NCBI RefSeq assembly: GCF_021300655.1 | Contig: NZ_JAJTNB010000001.1 | Span: 62,001 to 126,000 of the forward strand | Length of the DNA: 64,000 nucleotides | Reading direction: 5' to 3' | Origin: Helicobacter kayseriensis | Lineage (GTDB): Bacteria; Campylobacterota; Campylobacteria; Campylobacterales; Helicobacteraceae | Shown here: positions 7,101 to 15,540 of the stretch, one piece after another | How positions within the stretch are numbered: the stretch's first letter is position 1 | Layout of the letters: each line of letters starts with the position of its first letter | Made by a program: the position numbers and the translations under genes | Notes under the pieces: generated by a model | Told to the model about the DNA's origin: nothing | Databases searched by the model: none | The model's input: the letters and a program-made list of their open reading frames with translations, nothing else

Positions 7101-7580
7101 TCAAGCTTGGTATTCCCCACTCTTTCCCCCACTTTTGTATCTTAATGAGATATCGCTGATTTTCATTCCTTTATCAACTGCTTTGAGCATATCATAGATC
7201 GTCAAAAGTCCGATTGAAACGCTTGTCAATGCTTCCATTTCGATCCCTGTTTTTCCATCGCATTTCAATGTAGCAATGAGAGTAATTGCGCATTCTTCTT
7301 GATTATATTTAGCTTCAAGATTGACAGAATTGATTGAGATAGGGTGGCACATCGGGATAAGATCGCTTGTTTTTTTGGCCCCCATGATTCCAGCAATAAT
7401 TGCAGTTTGAATCACTGGGCCTTTTTTTGTTTTCTGCTCAACTGTCATTTGGTATGCCTCTTTGCTCATATAAATGCTTCCTTGAGCAATTGCAGTGCGC
7501 TGAGTGATTTCTTTGGATCCGACATCTACCATCGTAGGATGATTGTTTTGATTGAGATGTGTTAGTTTTTTTTCTTCCAT
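7101..7580 (-). CDS. moaC: Cyclic pyranopterin monophosphate synthase MoaC
   Basis: Second enzyme of molybdopterin synthesis, making cyclic pyranopterin monophosphate from the MoaA product. The 159 residues carry the family blocks MVDVGSKEITQRTA near the N-terminus, LIPMCHPISI mid-protein, and the GKTGIEMEALTSVS active-site region with GMKISDI near the C-terminus. It is the last gene of a leftward moaE-mog-moaC operon. No moaA is in the window. Start ATG has an AAGGAAAG site. Confidence 0.96.
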   Translation of the reverse strand: MEEKKLTHLNQNNHPTMVDVGSKEITQRTAIAQGSIYMSKEAYQMTVEQKTKKGPVIQTAIIAGIMGAKKTSDLIPMCHPISINSVNLEAKYNQEECAITLIATLKCDGKTGIEMEALTSVSIGLLTIYDMLKAVDKGMKISDISLRYKSGGKSGEYQA

Positions 7581-7598
7581 TTTGTCTTTCCTTGAGTT

Positions 7599-8126
7599 TT
7601 ATGAAGATTTGGGACGGAAAACTTGAATTTTCTCTGCATTTCCTTCAATATAGCTTCCTCCAATCAAATCAACACAATAAGGGATTGCTGGAAAAACGGC
7701 TTCTAGGCATTCTCTAATGCTCTTAGGCTTCCCAGGAAGATTGACAATCAAGCTTTTTCCTCTAATGCCCGCGGTTTGTCTTGAAAGAATAGCTGTTGGG
7801 ACATATTTAAGACTGACACTTCGCATCAGTTCTCCAAACCCTGGCATCATCTTTTCGCACACCGATTCTGTTGCCTCTGGTGTAACATCTCTTGGTGCAG
7901 GACCTGTTCCTCCAGTGGTGACTACCAAATCGCATTGATGCGTATCGCACATTTTGATGAGTGTTTTTTCAATCTCTTCTTGAGTGTCTGGAATCACTTC
8001 ATATATATATTCCCATTCTGAAGCGATAAACTCTCCTAAAACCTCAATGATTGCCTTTCCTGAAAGATCCTCATAAATTCCAGCGCTTGCGCGATCGCTT
8101 GCAGTAACAATACCAATTTTTGTCAT
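7599..8126 (-). CDS. mog: Molybdopterin adenylyltransferase
   Basis: Adenylates molybdopterin before MoeA inserts molybdenum. The 175-residue MoCF_biosynth fold shows TASDRASAGIYEDLSG near the N-terminus, the signature VTTGGTGPAPRDVTPEAT near residues 70-87, and a C-terminal LIVNLPGKPKSIRECLEA. These fit the MogA type (TGPAPRDVTPEAT). It is central in moaE-mog-moaC, 18 nt from moaC and 21 nt from moaE. Confidence 0.94.
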   Translation of the reverse strand: MTKIGIVTASDRASAGIYEDLSGKAIIEVLGEFIASEWEYIYEVIPDTQEEIEKTLIKMCDTHQCDLVVTTGGTGPAPRDVTPEATESVCEKMMPGFGELMRSVSLKYVPTAILSRQTAGIRGKSLIVNLPGKPKSIRECLEAVFPAIPYCVDLIGGSYIEGNAEKIQVFRPKSS

Positions 8127-8147
8127 TTTTTTCCTTTGCTGTAGATT

Positions 8148-8594
8148 TTAAGATTTATCTGCCAATATGCCACTTCCTCTTAGGGCATAACTACGATTTT
8201 GTGCATAAATTCTTTTTTGGCCTATTAGATCATATTTCCAAATGGGAGCATTGCGTTTGAAATCCTCAACAAATTCCGCATATAGTTCTAGGGCATTTTT
8301 TCGATTAGAGGAGAGGATCGCGCTCATATAAGAGCTTTCCCCAAGCAATACATCACCCACCGAATGAGCCATACATACAATCATATTTTGTTGTTGGGCG
8401 ATTTTTTCCCATTGTGAAAACCACTCCTTCAAAAGGGGTTCATATATATCAAAGCTGAGGCCATTGATTTGATTTTCATCGCGGACAATTCCGCAAAAAA
8501 TACAGAAAGCTCCAAAATTGTTTTTTTTGGCAAGCTCTTCCCACTGTAGATAAATTTGCTGTGTAGGTAGAGCATTTTTATAAAGTTCTAGCAT
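8148..8594 (-). CDS. moaE: Molybdopterin synthase catalytic subunit MoaE
   Basis: Large subunit of molybdopterin synthase; with MoaD it adds the dithiolene sulfurs. The 148-residue protein shows the family pattern of a GxVRD-like CGIVRDEN, the HSVGDVLLGESS block and a C-terminal RKNALELYAEFVEDFKRNAP..K motif bearing the catalytic lysines. It is first in the leftward operon, with GAGGAAA before its ATG. Its promoter shares a palindromic -10 with the lipoprotein gene on the other strand. Confidence 0.94.
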   Translation of the reverse strand: MLELYKNALPTQQIYLQWEELAKKNNFGAFCIFCGIVRDENQINGLSFDIYEPLLKEWFSQWEKIAQQQNMIVCMAHSVGDVLLGESSYMSAILSSNRKNALELYAEFVEDFKRNAPIWKYDLIGQKRIYAQNRSYALRGSGILADKS

Positions 8595-8632
8595 ATTTTC
8601 CTCATAATAATTTGGGCTAAAAATAAAACAGA

Positions 8633-8642
8633 ATTATATAAT
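8633..8642. promoter_or_regulatory. Divergent overlapping -10 boxes for moaE and the lipoprotein gene
   Basis: The palindrome ATTATATAAT contains TATAAT on the plus strand (8637-8642) toward the lipoprotein gene and TATAAT on the minus strand (8638-8633) toward moaE. Both are about 40-45 nt from their start codons. The two cannot be occupied by polymerase at once, so the genes may compete. Confidence 0.55.
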
Positions 8643-8686
8643 GCTAATTGTTCAACAAAACTTTCTAGCTACAAAAAGGAAAACAA

Positions 8687-9253
8687 ATGAAAAGAGCAAA
8701 AGTTATTTCTTTGGGAATTGTAAGTGGGCTTCTTTTGGTAGGTTGTGCTCAACGAGAGCTTGTTTTTACTCAAAATTCAATATGCCAATCTCCTGTTGCA
8801 GAGATATATCTCCAAGGCGTATTTCAAAGAAATAATCAAGGCACAATATCAGAAGGAGAGTTTAGGAATCTCTTAGAAGAAGTTATGCAAAACACTGGAT
8901 GCATACATCTTTTGAAAAAACCCCAACAAGGAGCTTATACCCTCAATGCAGCCTATGAGATTAAAATGGAGAATACCAAATCAAAAGAAACCTTCAAAAG
9001 TAAATCCAATCATACGCTTCAAACAAGGGTTGTTTTAACGCTCAACAATCAAGAAGTGATCAGGAGAGATTTTGGAGAATCTAAAATCTCAACAGAAGAA
9101 AATAAAGTGTTGGGAATTGGTGAAGATGAAACAATCTCCAAAGATGATGAAGAAAAGGCGCTTAAAAGCTCGATCTTAGCGGCGTTGAAAAATTTTATTT
9201 CTGAAATAGATTCACAAGAAACATCATCGCAAAATGAGCAATCTCAAGAATAG
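8687..9253 (+). CDS. Predicted lipoprotein
   Basis: 188 residues beginning with a lipoprotein signal peptide, lipobox LLVGC near residues 16-20. The mature part has a mixed alpha/beta composition, a stretch of charged residues and a glutamine/serine-rich end. It was compared with HpaA-type flagellar-sheath adhesins, which have a similar helical C-terminal segment, but the match is not good enough to name it. The start is supported by an AAAAGGA site and the TATAAT at 8637-8642. It precedes rplI by 42 bp. Confidence 0.75.
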   Translation: MKRAKVISLGIVSGLLLVGCAQRELVFTQNSICQSPVAEIYLQGVFQRNNQGTISEGEFRNLLEEVMQNTGCIHLLKKPQQGAYTLNAAYEIKMENTKSKETFKSKSNHTLQTRVVLTLNNQEVIRRDFGESKISTEENKVLGIGEDETISKDDEEKALKSSILAALKNFISEIDSQETSSQNEQSQE

Positions 9254-9295
9254 TTTGATAAAATTTTTATTTGTTTATAAAAGCAAGGATCAAAG

Positions 9296-9742
9296 ATGAA
9301 GGTTTTATTACTTGAAGATATTAAATCTCTAGGAAAAAGTGGGGATGTGGTTGAAGTCAAAGATGGATATGGACAAAATTTTCTTATTGCAAAAGGCAAG
9401 GCAAAGCTTGCTACAAATGAGGTCATCAATCGCTATAAGGCAGAGCAACGCAACAAAGAAGAAAAGCTAGCTTTAGAGCAAGCCCAAAGAGAGGCTCTGG
9501 CAAAAGAATTGGAGAAAATCAATTTGGTTATCCATAAAAAATGCGGAGAAACAGGAGCACTTTTTGGGGCAATTACAAAAGAAGAAATCGCTTTAGCATT
9601 GCAAGAAAATCATCGCTTAGAAGTCGATAAAAAACACATAGAGATTGATTCTCCAATCAAGCATGTAGGGGAGTATAAAATCTCTTCTAATCTTGGGCAT
9701 GGAATCCATGCTCATTTTACTCTTACTGTGAAAGGCGAATAA
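9296..9742 (+). CDS. rplI: 50S ribosomal protein L9
   Basis: 148-residue L9. The N-terminal rRNA-binding domain is evident from [20 protein letters not shown] and [12 protein letters not shown], followed by a long charged helix (about residues 45-75) and a C-terminal domain with [13 protein letters not shown]. The ribosome site AAGGAT precedes the ATG. It is 5 nt before hslV, so the two are probably co-transcribed. Confidence 0.97.
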   Translation: MKVLLLEDIKSLGKSGDVVEVKDGYGQNFLIAKGKAKLATNEVINRYKAEQRNKEEKLALEQAQREALAKELEKINLVIHKKCGETGALFGAITKEEIALALQENHRLEVDKKHIEIDSPIKHVGEYKISSNLGHGIHAHFTLTVKGE

Positions 9743-9747
9743 GGATA

Positions 9748-10293
9748 ATGTTTGAGGCAACAACTATTTTAGGGTATTGTGGAGAATATGAAGGCAAGAG
9801 GTATGCAGTTATTGGGGGAGATGGACAAGTTACTTTTGGCAATTGTGTTCTCAAGGGCAATGCTACAAAGATTCGCACACTTTATAATGGAGAGGTTTTG
9901 AGTGGATTTGCAGGGAGCACAGCCGATGCTTTCCAGCTTTTTGATATGTTTGAAAGAATCTTAGAGGGGAAAAAGGGAGATTTATTAAAGAGTATTATTG
10001 AGTTTAGTAAAGAATGGCGTAAAGATAAATATTTGCGCAGACTAGAGGCAATGATGATTGTGCTTAATAAAGAAAAAATTTATATTCTTAGCGGAACGGG
10101 AGATGTTGTCGAACCTGAAGATGGAAGGATTGCAGCAATTGGAAGTGGTGGCAATTATGCTTTGAGTTCTGCTCGTGCCCTTGATCGCTTTTGCAATCTT
10201 CATCCCAAAGAACTCGTGCAACAATCTCTTCAAATTGCCGGAGAGCTTTGTATCTATACAAATACAAATATCAAAATTTTGGAGCTAAATTAA
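9748..10293 (+). CDS. hslV: ATP-dependent protease peptidase subunit HslV
   Basis: Proteolytic core of the HslUV (ClpYQ) protease. Like H. pylori HslV as I recall it, it begins [10 protein letters not shown] rather than M-T, so the catalytic threonine should be T5 after processing of a short propeptide. [10 protein letters not shown], the [11 protein letters not shown] block and [14 protein letters not shown]-type motifs are present. The 181-residue length is normal. Its TAA overlaps the hslU ATG (TAATG), so the subunits are translationally coupled. Confidence 0.97.
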   Translation: MFEATTILGYCGEYEGKRYAVIGGDGQVTFGNCVLKGNATKIRTLYNGEVLSGFAGSTADAFQLFDMFERILEGKKGDLLKSIIEFSKEWRKDKYLRRLEAMMIVLNKEKIYILSGTGDVVEPEDGRIAAIGSGGNYALSSARALDRFCNLHPKELVQQSLQIAGELCIYTNTNIKILELN

Positions 10294-11630
10294 TGCAAGA
10301 AAATGAATTTCAAGCACTAACACCCCCTCAAATTGTGGAATATCTTGATGAGTATATCATTGGGCAAAAGGAGGCAAAAAAAACAATTGCGATTGCTCTG
10401 CGAAATCGTTATAGACGCTTTCTCCTTTCAAAAGAATTGCAAGAAGAAATTACACCCAAAAACATTCTAATGATTGGTTCTACTGGGGTTGGAAAAACAG
10501 AAATTGCAAGACGTATGGCAAAAATGCTCAAATTACCTTTTATTAAGGTTGAGGCAAGTAAATATACTGAAGTGGGTTTTGTTGGACGCGATGTTGAATC
10601 AATGATTAGAGATTTGGTCAATACATCATATGCACTTGTTCAAAAGGAGTTTCAGGAAGAAAACTTGGAGCAAATAGAAGACTATATCATTACAAAGATC
10701 ACCAAAAAACTCCTCCCCCCTCTTCCAAGTGGAGCCACTGAGGAGAAGAAAAATGACTATGAAAATAGTTTTATAGGTATGAAGCAAAAAGTTAAAAATG
10801 GCGATATGGATCATTTGAAAATTGAAATTGAAATCAACAAAAAAAGTGATTTCTCTGATTTTGGGCTTCCACCAGAACTTTCAAAGGCCCAAGAATCAAT
10901 TGTTAAGATTATTGCCCCCAATCAGAGTGTTAAAAAAGAAGTTACGATTAAAGAAGCCAAAGAGCTTTTGCACTCTGAGGCTTTAGAAAATAGCCTTGAT
11001 CAAGAGGCAATCAAGATAGAGGCGCTCAAAAGAGCGGAAAATGGAGGAATTGTTTTTATTGATGAAATTGATAAAATTGCTTTAAGCAATAAAGATTCTT
11101 CTAGAAGTGATCCCAGCAAAGAAGGAGTTCAAAGAGATCTTCTTCCTATCGTTGAAGGAAGTAATGTTCAAACAAAATTAGGACAAATTAAAACAGATCA
11201 TATTCTTTTTATTGCTGCAGGAGCCTTTCATTTTAGTAAGCCAAGTGATTTGATTCCAGAATTGCAAGGAAGATTTCCACTAAGGGTTGAGCTCTCAAAC
11301 CTAACGCAAGAAGCAATGTTTCAGATTCTGACAAAAACCAAAAATTCAATCCTAAAGCAATATCAAGCACTCTTGGAAATAGAAGGCGTGAAGCTTGTTT
11401 TTGAAGATGAAGCTATCTTAGAACTTGCAAAACTCTCTATTTATGCCAACCAAAAAACAGAAGATATTGGAGCGCGACGGTTGCATACGACGATTGAAAA
11501 AGTGCTTGAAGAGATTAGCTTCAATGCACACGATCACAAAGGGGAAACAATCACAGTGACTGCAGATTTGGTTCGTGAAAAACTTGCCCACCTAGTTGAG
11601 AATGTTGATTTGGCAAGGTATATCTTATGA
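10293..11630 (+). CDS. hslU: HslUV protease ATPase subunit HslU
   Basis: AAA+ unfoldase that feeds HslV. Starting at the ATG at 10293, which overlaps the hslV stop, gives 445 residues and the typical N-terminus LTPPQIVEYLDEYIIGQ. The Walker A GSTGVGKTE, the Walker B GIVFIDEIDK, the pore-region SKYTEVGFVGRDVES and the sensor/arginine segment TEDIGARRLHT are all visible. A longer frame from 10191 would overlap hslV by 100 bp and is rejected. The stop overlaps the era start as ATGA. Confidence 0.97.
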   Translation: MQENEFQALTPPQIVEYLDEYIIGQKEAKKTIAIALRNRYRRFLLSKELQEEITPKNILMIGSTGVGKTEIARRMAKMLKLPFIKVEASKYTEVGFVGRDVESMIRDLVNTSYALVQKEFQEENLEQIEDYIITKITKKLLPPLPSGATEEKKNDYENSFIGMKQKVKNGDMDHLKIEIEINKKSDFSDFGLPPELSKAQESIVKIIAPNQSVKKEVTIKEAKELLHSEALENSLDQEAIKIEALKRAENGGIVFIDEIDKIALSNKDSSRSDPSKEGVQRDLLPIVEGSNVQTKLGQIKTDHILFIAAGAFHFSKPSDLIPELQGRFPLRVELSNLTQEAMFQILTKTKNSILKQYQALLEIEGVKLVFEDEAILELAKLSIYANQKTEDIGARRLHTTIEKVLEEISFNAHDHKGETITVTADLVREKLAHLVENVDLARYIL

Positions 11631-12526
11631 GTTCAAGATCCGGTTTTGTTGCAGTATTGGGTCGTCCAAATGCAGGAAAATCAACATTTTTGAACTTTCT
11701 TTGTGGAGAAAACCTAGCACTTGTCTCACATAAGGCCAATGCTACACGCAAGAGAATGAATTTTATTATCACACATCAGTGTGCCAATCAAGAGAAAGCC
11801 CAAATTATTTTTGTGGATACTCCAGGAATACATAAACAAGAAAAACTTCTTAATCAATTTATGCTTCAAGAAGCTCTTAAGGCAATGGGGGATTGTGATC
11901 TTAATCTTTTTCTTTCCCCTGTTTATGATGACTTAAAATATTACAAGGAATTTCTTGCACTATGCAACAATAAACCCCATATTCTTTTACTCAGCCAGTG
12001 TGACAAGGTTTCCAAACAAGAAGTTTTGGAGAAAATTTCTGAGTATCAAAAGTTTCAAGATAAATTCTTAGCACTTATTCCAATAGAGTGCAAAGAATAT
12101 TTTGATTTTTCTCCATTATTGGAAGAAATTATTCGGCATCTACCCTATTCTCCTTTTCTTTATGATGAAGAGATTATGACAACAAGCAATATGCGTGAGA
12201 TTTATAAGGAAATTATCCGAGAAAGCTTGTTTGAGAAATTAAGCGATGAAATCCCTTATGAAAGTGATGTGGTGATCGAACGATTTGCAGAAGAAGCACA
12301 CATTAACCGAGTGTTTGCAAAAATTATTGTTGAAAAAGAAAGTCAAAAAGCCATGATTATTGGCAAAAATGCTTCAACCATCAAGCGCATTGGAAAAAAT
12401 GCACGAGAAAAAATTGAAATGATTGAAAAAAAGAAGATTTTTCTAAAGCTTAATGTCTTTGCGCAAAAAAATTGGAGCAAAACTAAAGAGGGGCTTAAAA
12501 AAATTGGATACGATTTTGACTTCTAA
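11627..12526 (+). CDS. era: GTPase Era
   Basis: Ribosome-assembly GTPase that binds 16S rRNA near its 3' end. The G1 loop GRPNAGKST is at residues 10-18, G3 DTPG near residue 64, and the G4 position reads SQCD rather than the usual NKxD, a variation seen in related bacteria. A C-terminal KH domain has IIGKNASTIKRIG. The 299-residue length is normal. Its ATG overlaps the hslU stop (ATGA), placing it in the rplI-hslVU-era run, with csd6 following. Confidence 0.95.
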   Translation: MSSRSGFVAVLGRPNAGKSTFLNFLCGENLALVSHKANATRKRMNFIITHQCANQEKAQIIFVDTPGIHKQEKLLNQFMLQEALKAMGDCDLNLFLSPVYDDLKYYKEFLALCNNKPHILLLSQCDKVSKQEVLEKISEYQKFQDKFLALIPIECKEYFDFSPLLEEIIRHLPYSPFLYDEEIMTTSNMREIYKEIIRESLFEKLSDEIPYESDVVIERFAEEAHINRVFAKIIVEKESQKAMIIGKNASTIKRIGKNAREKIEMIEKKKIFLKLNVFAQKNWSKTKEGLKKIGYDFDF

Positions 12527-12556
12527 ATTCAAAGCCAAATCAACTGGAGTAAAGAA

Positions 12557-13570
12557 TTGAAAAAATTAGCACTTATTGCCTCCTCTCTTGTTGTGTTAAA
12601 TCTTCAAGCAGAGGATATTTCTCATCAAGCTTTGATTGATATTATTGATAGCTATCGCAAAACCGAACTCAAAGAAGTAGAAAGTAAGATTCAAACTCTG
12701 CTTTTAAACAAGGATTATTGGCTGAGTGTTTTGCGTGATCAGGATATAACTTATGGATACTATGAAAATAAGGAATATATCTTTGTTTCTAATAAGAGTA
12801 TCCCCAACCTTTCGCTTTTTCGTTTTTCTAAAGGGGAGCTTGAAGAAATAGGAGTTAGCAGTGCGCTTGTTGGTTCGGGCAAAGGAAACAAAAAAGTCAG
12901 TGGAGATTTGACGACTCCTATTGGAGTTTATGATCTACAAAATAAGCTTACAAAACTTGATCAATACTATGGAGCAATGGCTTTTGTAACTTCTTATCCA
13001 AATGCTTATGATAAATCATTGAGAAAAACGGGGTATGGAATCTGGATACATGGAATGCCATTAAATGGTAATCGTGATGAGCTCAATACAAAAGGTTGTA
13101 TTGCAATTGAAAATGAAGATATTAAAATTTATGACAAAAGGATTAAGTTTGACAATACGATCCTTATCACCTATGAGGGAAGCTATATCCCACCAACAAA
13201 AGATGAAGTTGCAAATCTTTTGGCACAACTTTACTTATGGAAAGATACTTGGGAAAAAGGGGATTTTGATAATTATATTGCTTTTTATGATTCTAGCTTT
13301 AAAAAATCAAATGGCACAAATTATGCAAATTATAAAAAATACAAAAGTCGTATTTTTGCCAAGAATGAAAATAAACAAATCAAAATCTCTTCAATTGACA
13401 TTACCCCCTACCCTAATGATGAGGGAAAAAGGCTTTTTAGAATCACTTTTAATCAGGAGTATTTGGCTTTAGATAAAAAACAAAAGGTTTCTTATCGCTC
13501 TAGTGGCAAAAAAGAGCTTTATGTCATCTTGCTTGAGGATGGTAGTATGTCAATATTGCTTGAAGAATAA
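12557..13570 (+). CDS. csd6: L,D-carboxypeptidase Csd6-like (YkuD fold)
   Basis: Periplasmic peptidoglycan-trimming enzyme; in H. pylori Csd6 cuts tetrapeptides to tripeptides and sets helical shape. The 337-residue protein has a cleavable signal peptide (KKLALIASSLVVLNLQA). The YkuD catalytic pair is visible: H165 in WIHGMP and C181 in TKGCIAI. The C-terminal third fits the NTF2-like domain. The start is TTG 12557 with TGGAGT upstream. Chemistry as carboxypeptidase rather than transpeptidase is inferred from family resemblance. It ends the rplI-to-csd6 run. Confidence 0.9.
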   Translation: MKKLALIASSLVVLNLQAEDISHQALIDIIDSYRKTELKEVESKIQTLLLNKDYWLSVLRDQDITYGYYENKEYIFVSNKSIPNLSLFRFSKGELEEIGVSSALVGSGKGNKKVSGDLTTPIGVYDLQNKLTKLDQYYGAMAFVTSYPNAYDKSLRKTGYGIWIHGMPLNGNRDELNTKGCIAIENEDIKIYDKRIKFDNTILITYEGSYIPPTKDEVANLLAQLYLWKDTWEKGDFDNYIAFYDSSFKKSNGTNYANYKKYKSRIFAKNENKQIKISSIDITPYPNDEGKRLFRITFNQEYLALDKKQKVSYRSSGKKELYVILLEDGSMSILLEE

Positions 13571-13574
13571 AAAT

Positions 13575-13596
13575 TGACATATATTAATATATGTCA
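13575..13596. terminator. 22-bp perfect palindrome between csd6 and sodB
   Basis: A perfect palindrome with half-site TGACATATATT begins 5 bp after the csd6 stop. It would form an 11-bp stem with almost no loop, mostly A-T pairs, and has no U-run after it. Position between convergent genes suggests a termination or 3'-protection role, but an operator is equally possible. Confidence 0.4.
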
Positions 13597-13659
13597 CAAA
13601 TCTTTGCGTTGCTTCCCTGTAATTATAAATGTATAAAAACATTTTCTAAAAAACCTCTG

Positions 13660-13678
13660 CCCCCCCCCCTTTTTTTTT
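13660..13678. repeat. C10-T9 homopolymer pair between convergent genes
   Basis: Ten C followed directly by nine T, ending 7 bp before the sodB stop codon and 89 bp after the csd6 stop. It lies outside any gene I can support. Ten-nucleotide G/C runs elsewhere in this window are in phase-variable genes, so its intergenic place is odd. Confidence 0.8.
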
Positions 13679-13685
13679 GAAATTT

Positions 13686-14312
13686 CTAAGAGTGTAAAGA
13701 AAGGGTATAGTTTTTGATTGCATCCATGCCTTTTGTTTTAGCTTCAAGATATATTTTGGATACAAATTCCCAATTTGCAAAATCCCAAAATTTTGTCAAG
13801 TAATTTGGTCTTGCATTTTTATAATCAATATAGTATGCATGTTCCCAAACATCCACTACAAGCAATGGAATCTTGCCTTCAGTCATTGGAACTTGCGCAT
13901 TGCTTGTTTGTAGAATTTCTAATTTTTCTCCATTTAAAGCAAGCCAGCACCACCCAGCTCCAAAAAGAGTTGTCGCTTTATTGATAAATTCCTCTTTAAA
14001 TGCTTCAATGCTATTAAAGTCTTTTTCAATTGCATTTTTGAGTTCAGAGCTCATTGGAGTTGCTTTTGGCGAAATGCAATCCCAAAAGAAATCATGGTTA
14101 AAAACTTGTGCTGCATTATTGAAAATTCCCCCATTTGATTTGAGAATAATTTCGAGTAAATTTGCATTTTCAAATTCACTTCCAGCAATAAGATTGTTGA
14201 GATTATTGACATAAGTTTGATGATGTTTTCCATAATGATATTCGAAAGTTTTTGCACTCAAAAAATCTGCAATTTCTTCTTGTGCGAAAGGTAAATTTCT
14301 CAATTGAAACAT
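13686..14312 (-). CDS. sodB: Iron superoxide dismutase
   Basis: Detoxifies superoxide in the cytoplasm. Metal ligands are visible: H26 (YHYGKHH), the second histidine in NHDFFWD, and D and H in DVWEHAYYIDY. The AGWCWLAL segment and GGIFNNAAQ fit the iron type. The 208-residue length is normal. An AAAGGAGAAG ribosome site precedes the ATG, and a TATAAT at 14362-14357 drives it. It is a single gene, convergent with csd6. Confidence 0.96.
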   Translation of the reverse strand: MFQLRNLPFAQEEIADFLSAKTFEYHYGKHHQTYVNNLNNLIAGSEFENANLLEIILKSNGGIFNNAAQVFNHDFFWDCISPKATPMSSELKNAIEKDFNSIEAFKEEFINKATTLFGAGWCWLALNGEKLEILQTSNAQVPMTEGKIPLLVVDVWEHAYYIDYKNARPNYLTKFWDFANWEFVSKIYLEAKTKGMDAIKNYTLSLHS

Positions 14313-14356
14313 TTTACTTCTCCTTTTTTATTCTTCACGCTCAAAGGCGAGAATGT

Positions 14357-14362
14357 ATTATA
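14357..14362 (-). promoter_or_regulatory. -10 box TATAAT of sodB
   Basis: TATAAT on the minus strand, about 45 nt upstream of the sodB ATG. It lies only 22 bp from the oppositely directed truD -10, so the two promoters overlap. Confidence 0.6.
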
Positions 14363-14384
14363 AGCGACAAAAATTTGCTTTTGT

Positions 14385-14390
14385 TATAAT
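14385..14390 (+). promoter_or_regulatory. Extended -10 box of truD-folE
   Basis: TTGTTATAAT with TG one base before TATAAT, an extended -10. It lies 29 nt before the truD ATG at 14419 and downstream of the alternative ATG at 14353, which it therefore argues against. Confidence 0.6.
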
Positions 14391-14418
14391 TTTGCAAATA
14401 TTTTTTAAGGTTTCTAGA

Positions 14419-15540
14419 ATGCGAATCTATCCCTATTCTTTGACTCCAATTAATTTTCATTTTGTTCAGTCAGCTAGAGATTTTATTGTAAAAGAGATTC
14501 CTCTCTATGAGTGGAGTAATCATGGAGAGCATCTTGTTTTACAGATTCGGAAAAAGGGATTAAGCACTCCGGAAATGATTCAGATTTTGTGCGATGTTCT
14601 TGGATGTAGACATAAAGAGATTGGTTATGCTGGTTTGAAAGACAAAAATGCTCTAACGACACAATTTATTTCTATTCCCTACTCTCTCTATTCAAAATTA
14701 AAAGAATCTCAAAATATTTTAAGCCAAAAGAATCTTAAAATCCTTTCTATTCATCGACATAACAATAAAATCAAAATCGGCCATCTTAAGGGAAATTCTT
14801 TTTTTATCCGTTTAAAAAAAGTTCTTCCACAGGATCTAGAGAAAATATATAGCATATTGGAAAAAATTTCCACAGAAGGGATGCCCAATTACTTTGGCTA
14901 TCAGCGTTTTGGAAAATTTGGAGACAACTATCTTAAGGGGAAAAAGATTGCACATGGAGAGAAAAAGTTGCGTGATCGAAGCTTGTCTGATTTTCTCATC
15001 TCTAGCTACCAGAGCTATCTTTTTAATCAATGGCTAAGTCACAGAATCAAGCTTTGCTCAATTTTGAAAAATTTTTCAAAGCAAGAAGCATTTAGGGGGA
15101 TTAAAAAAAGCTTAAAAATTGAACTAACTCTTGATGAAATAGAGAATCTTCAGGGGCAAAAAACTTTTTTTAAAATCTTAGATGGCGATGCACTGCATCA
15201 TTATCCTTTTGGAAAACTATTTTTTTTAGACAAGATCACGCAAGAAGAGAGTCAGAGGTTTTATCTGCATAATATTGTTCCTTGCGGGATTTTAGATGGA
15301 CAAAAGATTACATATCCTTCTAAACTTGCACTTAAATTTCAAGAAGATTTTTTAGATTCCAAAATTCAAGAAGCGGGAAGTTATCGTTTTGCTTGGGTTT
15401 TCCCACAAAGATTGCAGTATCGCTACATTCAAGAAAAAGCACATTTGGAACTTTCTTTTGAGCTCCCCAAGGGATCCTATGCAACAATTTTGCTTGAAAC
15501 TTTAGCAAATCAAGAATTAAGTGGAGAAAGTGATGTTTGA
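14419..15540 (+). CDS. truD: tRNA pseudouridine(13) synthase TruD
   Basis: Makes pseudouridine 13 in tRNA-Glu. The catalytic motif GYAGLKDKNALTTQ holds the nucleophilic Asp. Other family blocks are RDFIVKEIP near the N-terminus and NYFGYQRFGKFGDNYLKG mid-protein. Starting at ATG 14419 (AAGG ribosome site) gives 373 residues; the in-frame ATG at 14353 lies upstream of the promoter. The last codons overlap the start of folE. Confidence 0.94.
   Translation: MRIYPYSLTPINFHFVQSARDFIVKEIPLYEWSNHGEHLVLQIRKKGLSTPEMIQILCDVLGCRHKEIGYAGLKDKNALTTQFISIPYSLYSKLKESQNILSQKNLKILSIHRHNNKIKIGHLKGNSFFIRLKKVLPQDLEKIYSILEKISTEGMPNYFGYQRFGKFGDNYLKGKKIAHGEKKLRDRSLSDFLISSYQSYLFNQWLSHRIKLCSILKNFSKQEAFRGIKKSLKIELTLDEIENLQGQKTFFKILDGDALHHYPFGKLFFLDKITQEESQRFYLHNIVPCGILDGQKITYPSKLALKFQEDFLDSKIQEAGSYRFAWVFPQRLQYRYIQEKAHLELSFELPKGSYATILLETLANQELSGESDV

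Noticed and set aside
10191-10292. Upstream extension of hslU
   Set aside because: It would overlap hslV by 100 bp; the ATG at 10293 overlaps the hslV stop and gives the standard N-terminus.
14353-14418. Upstream ATG for truD
   Set aside because: It lies upstream of the extended -10 box at 14385-14390.
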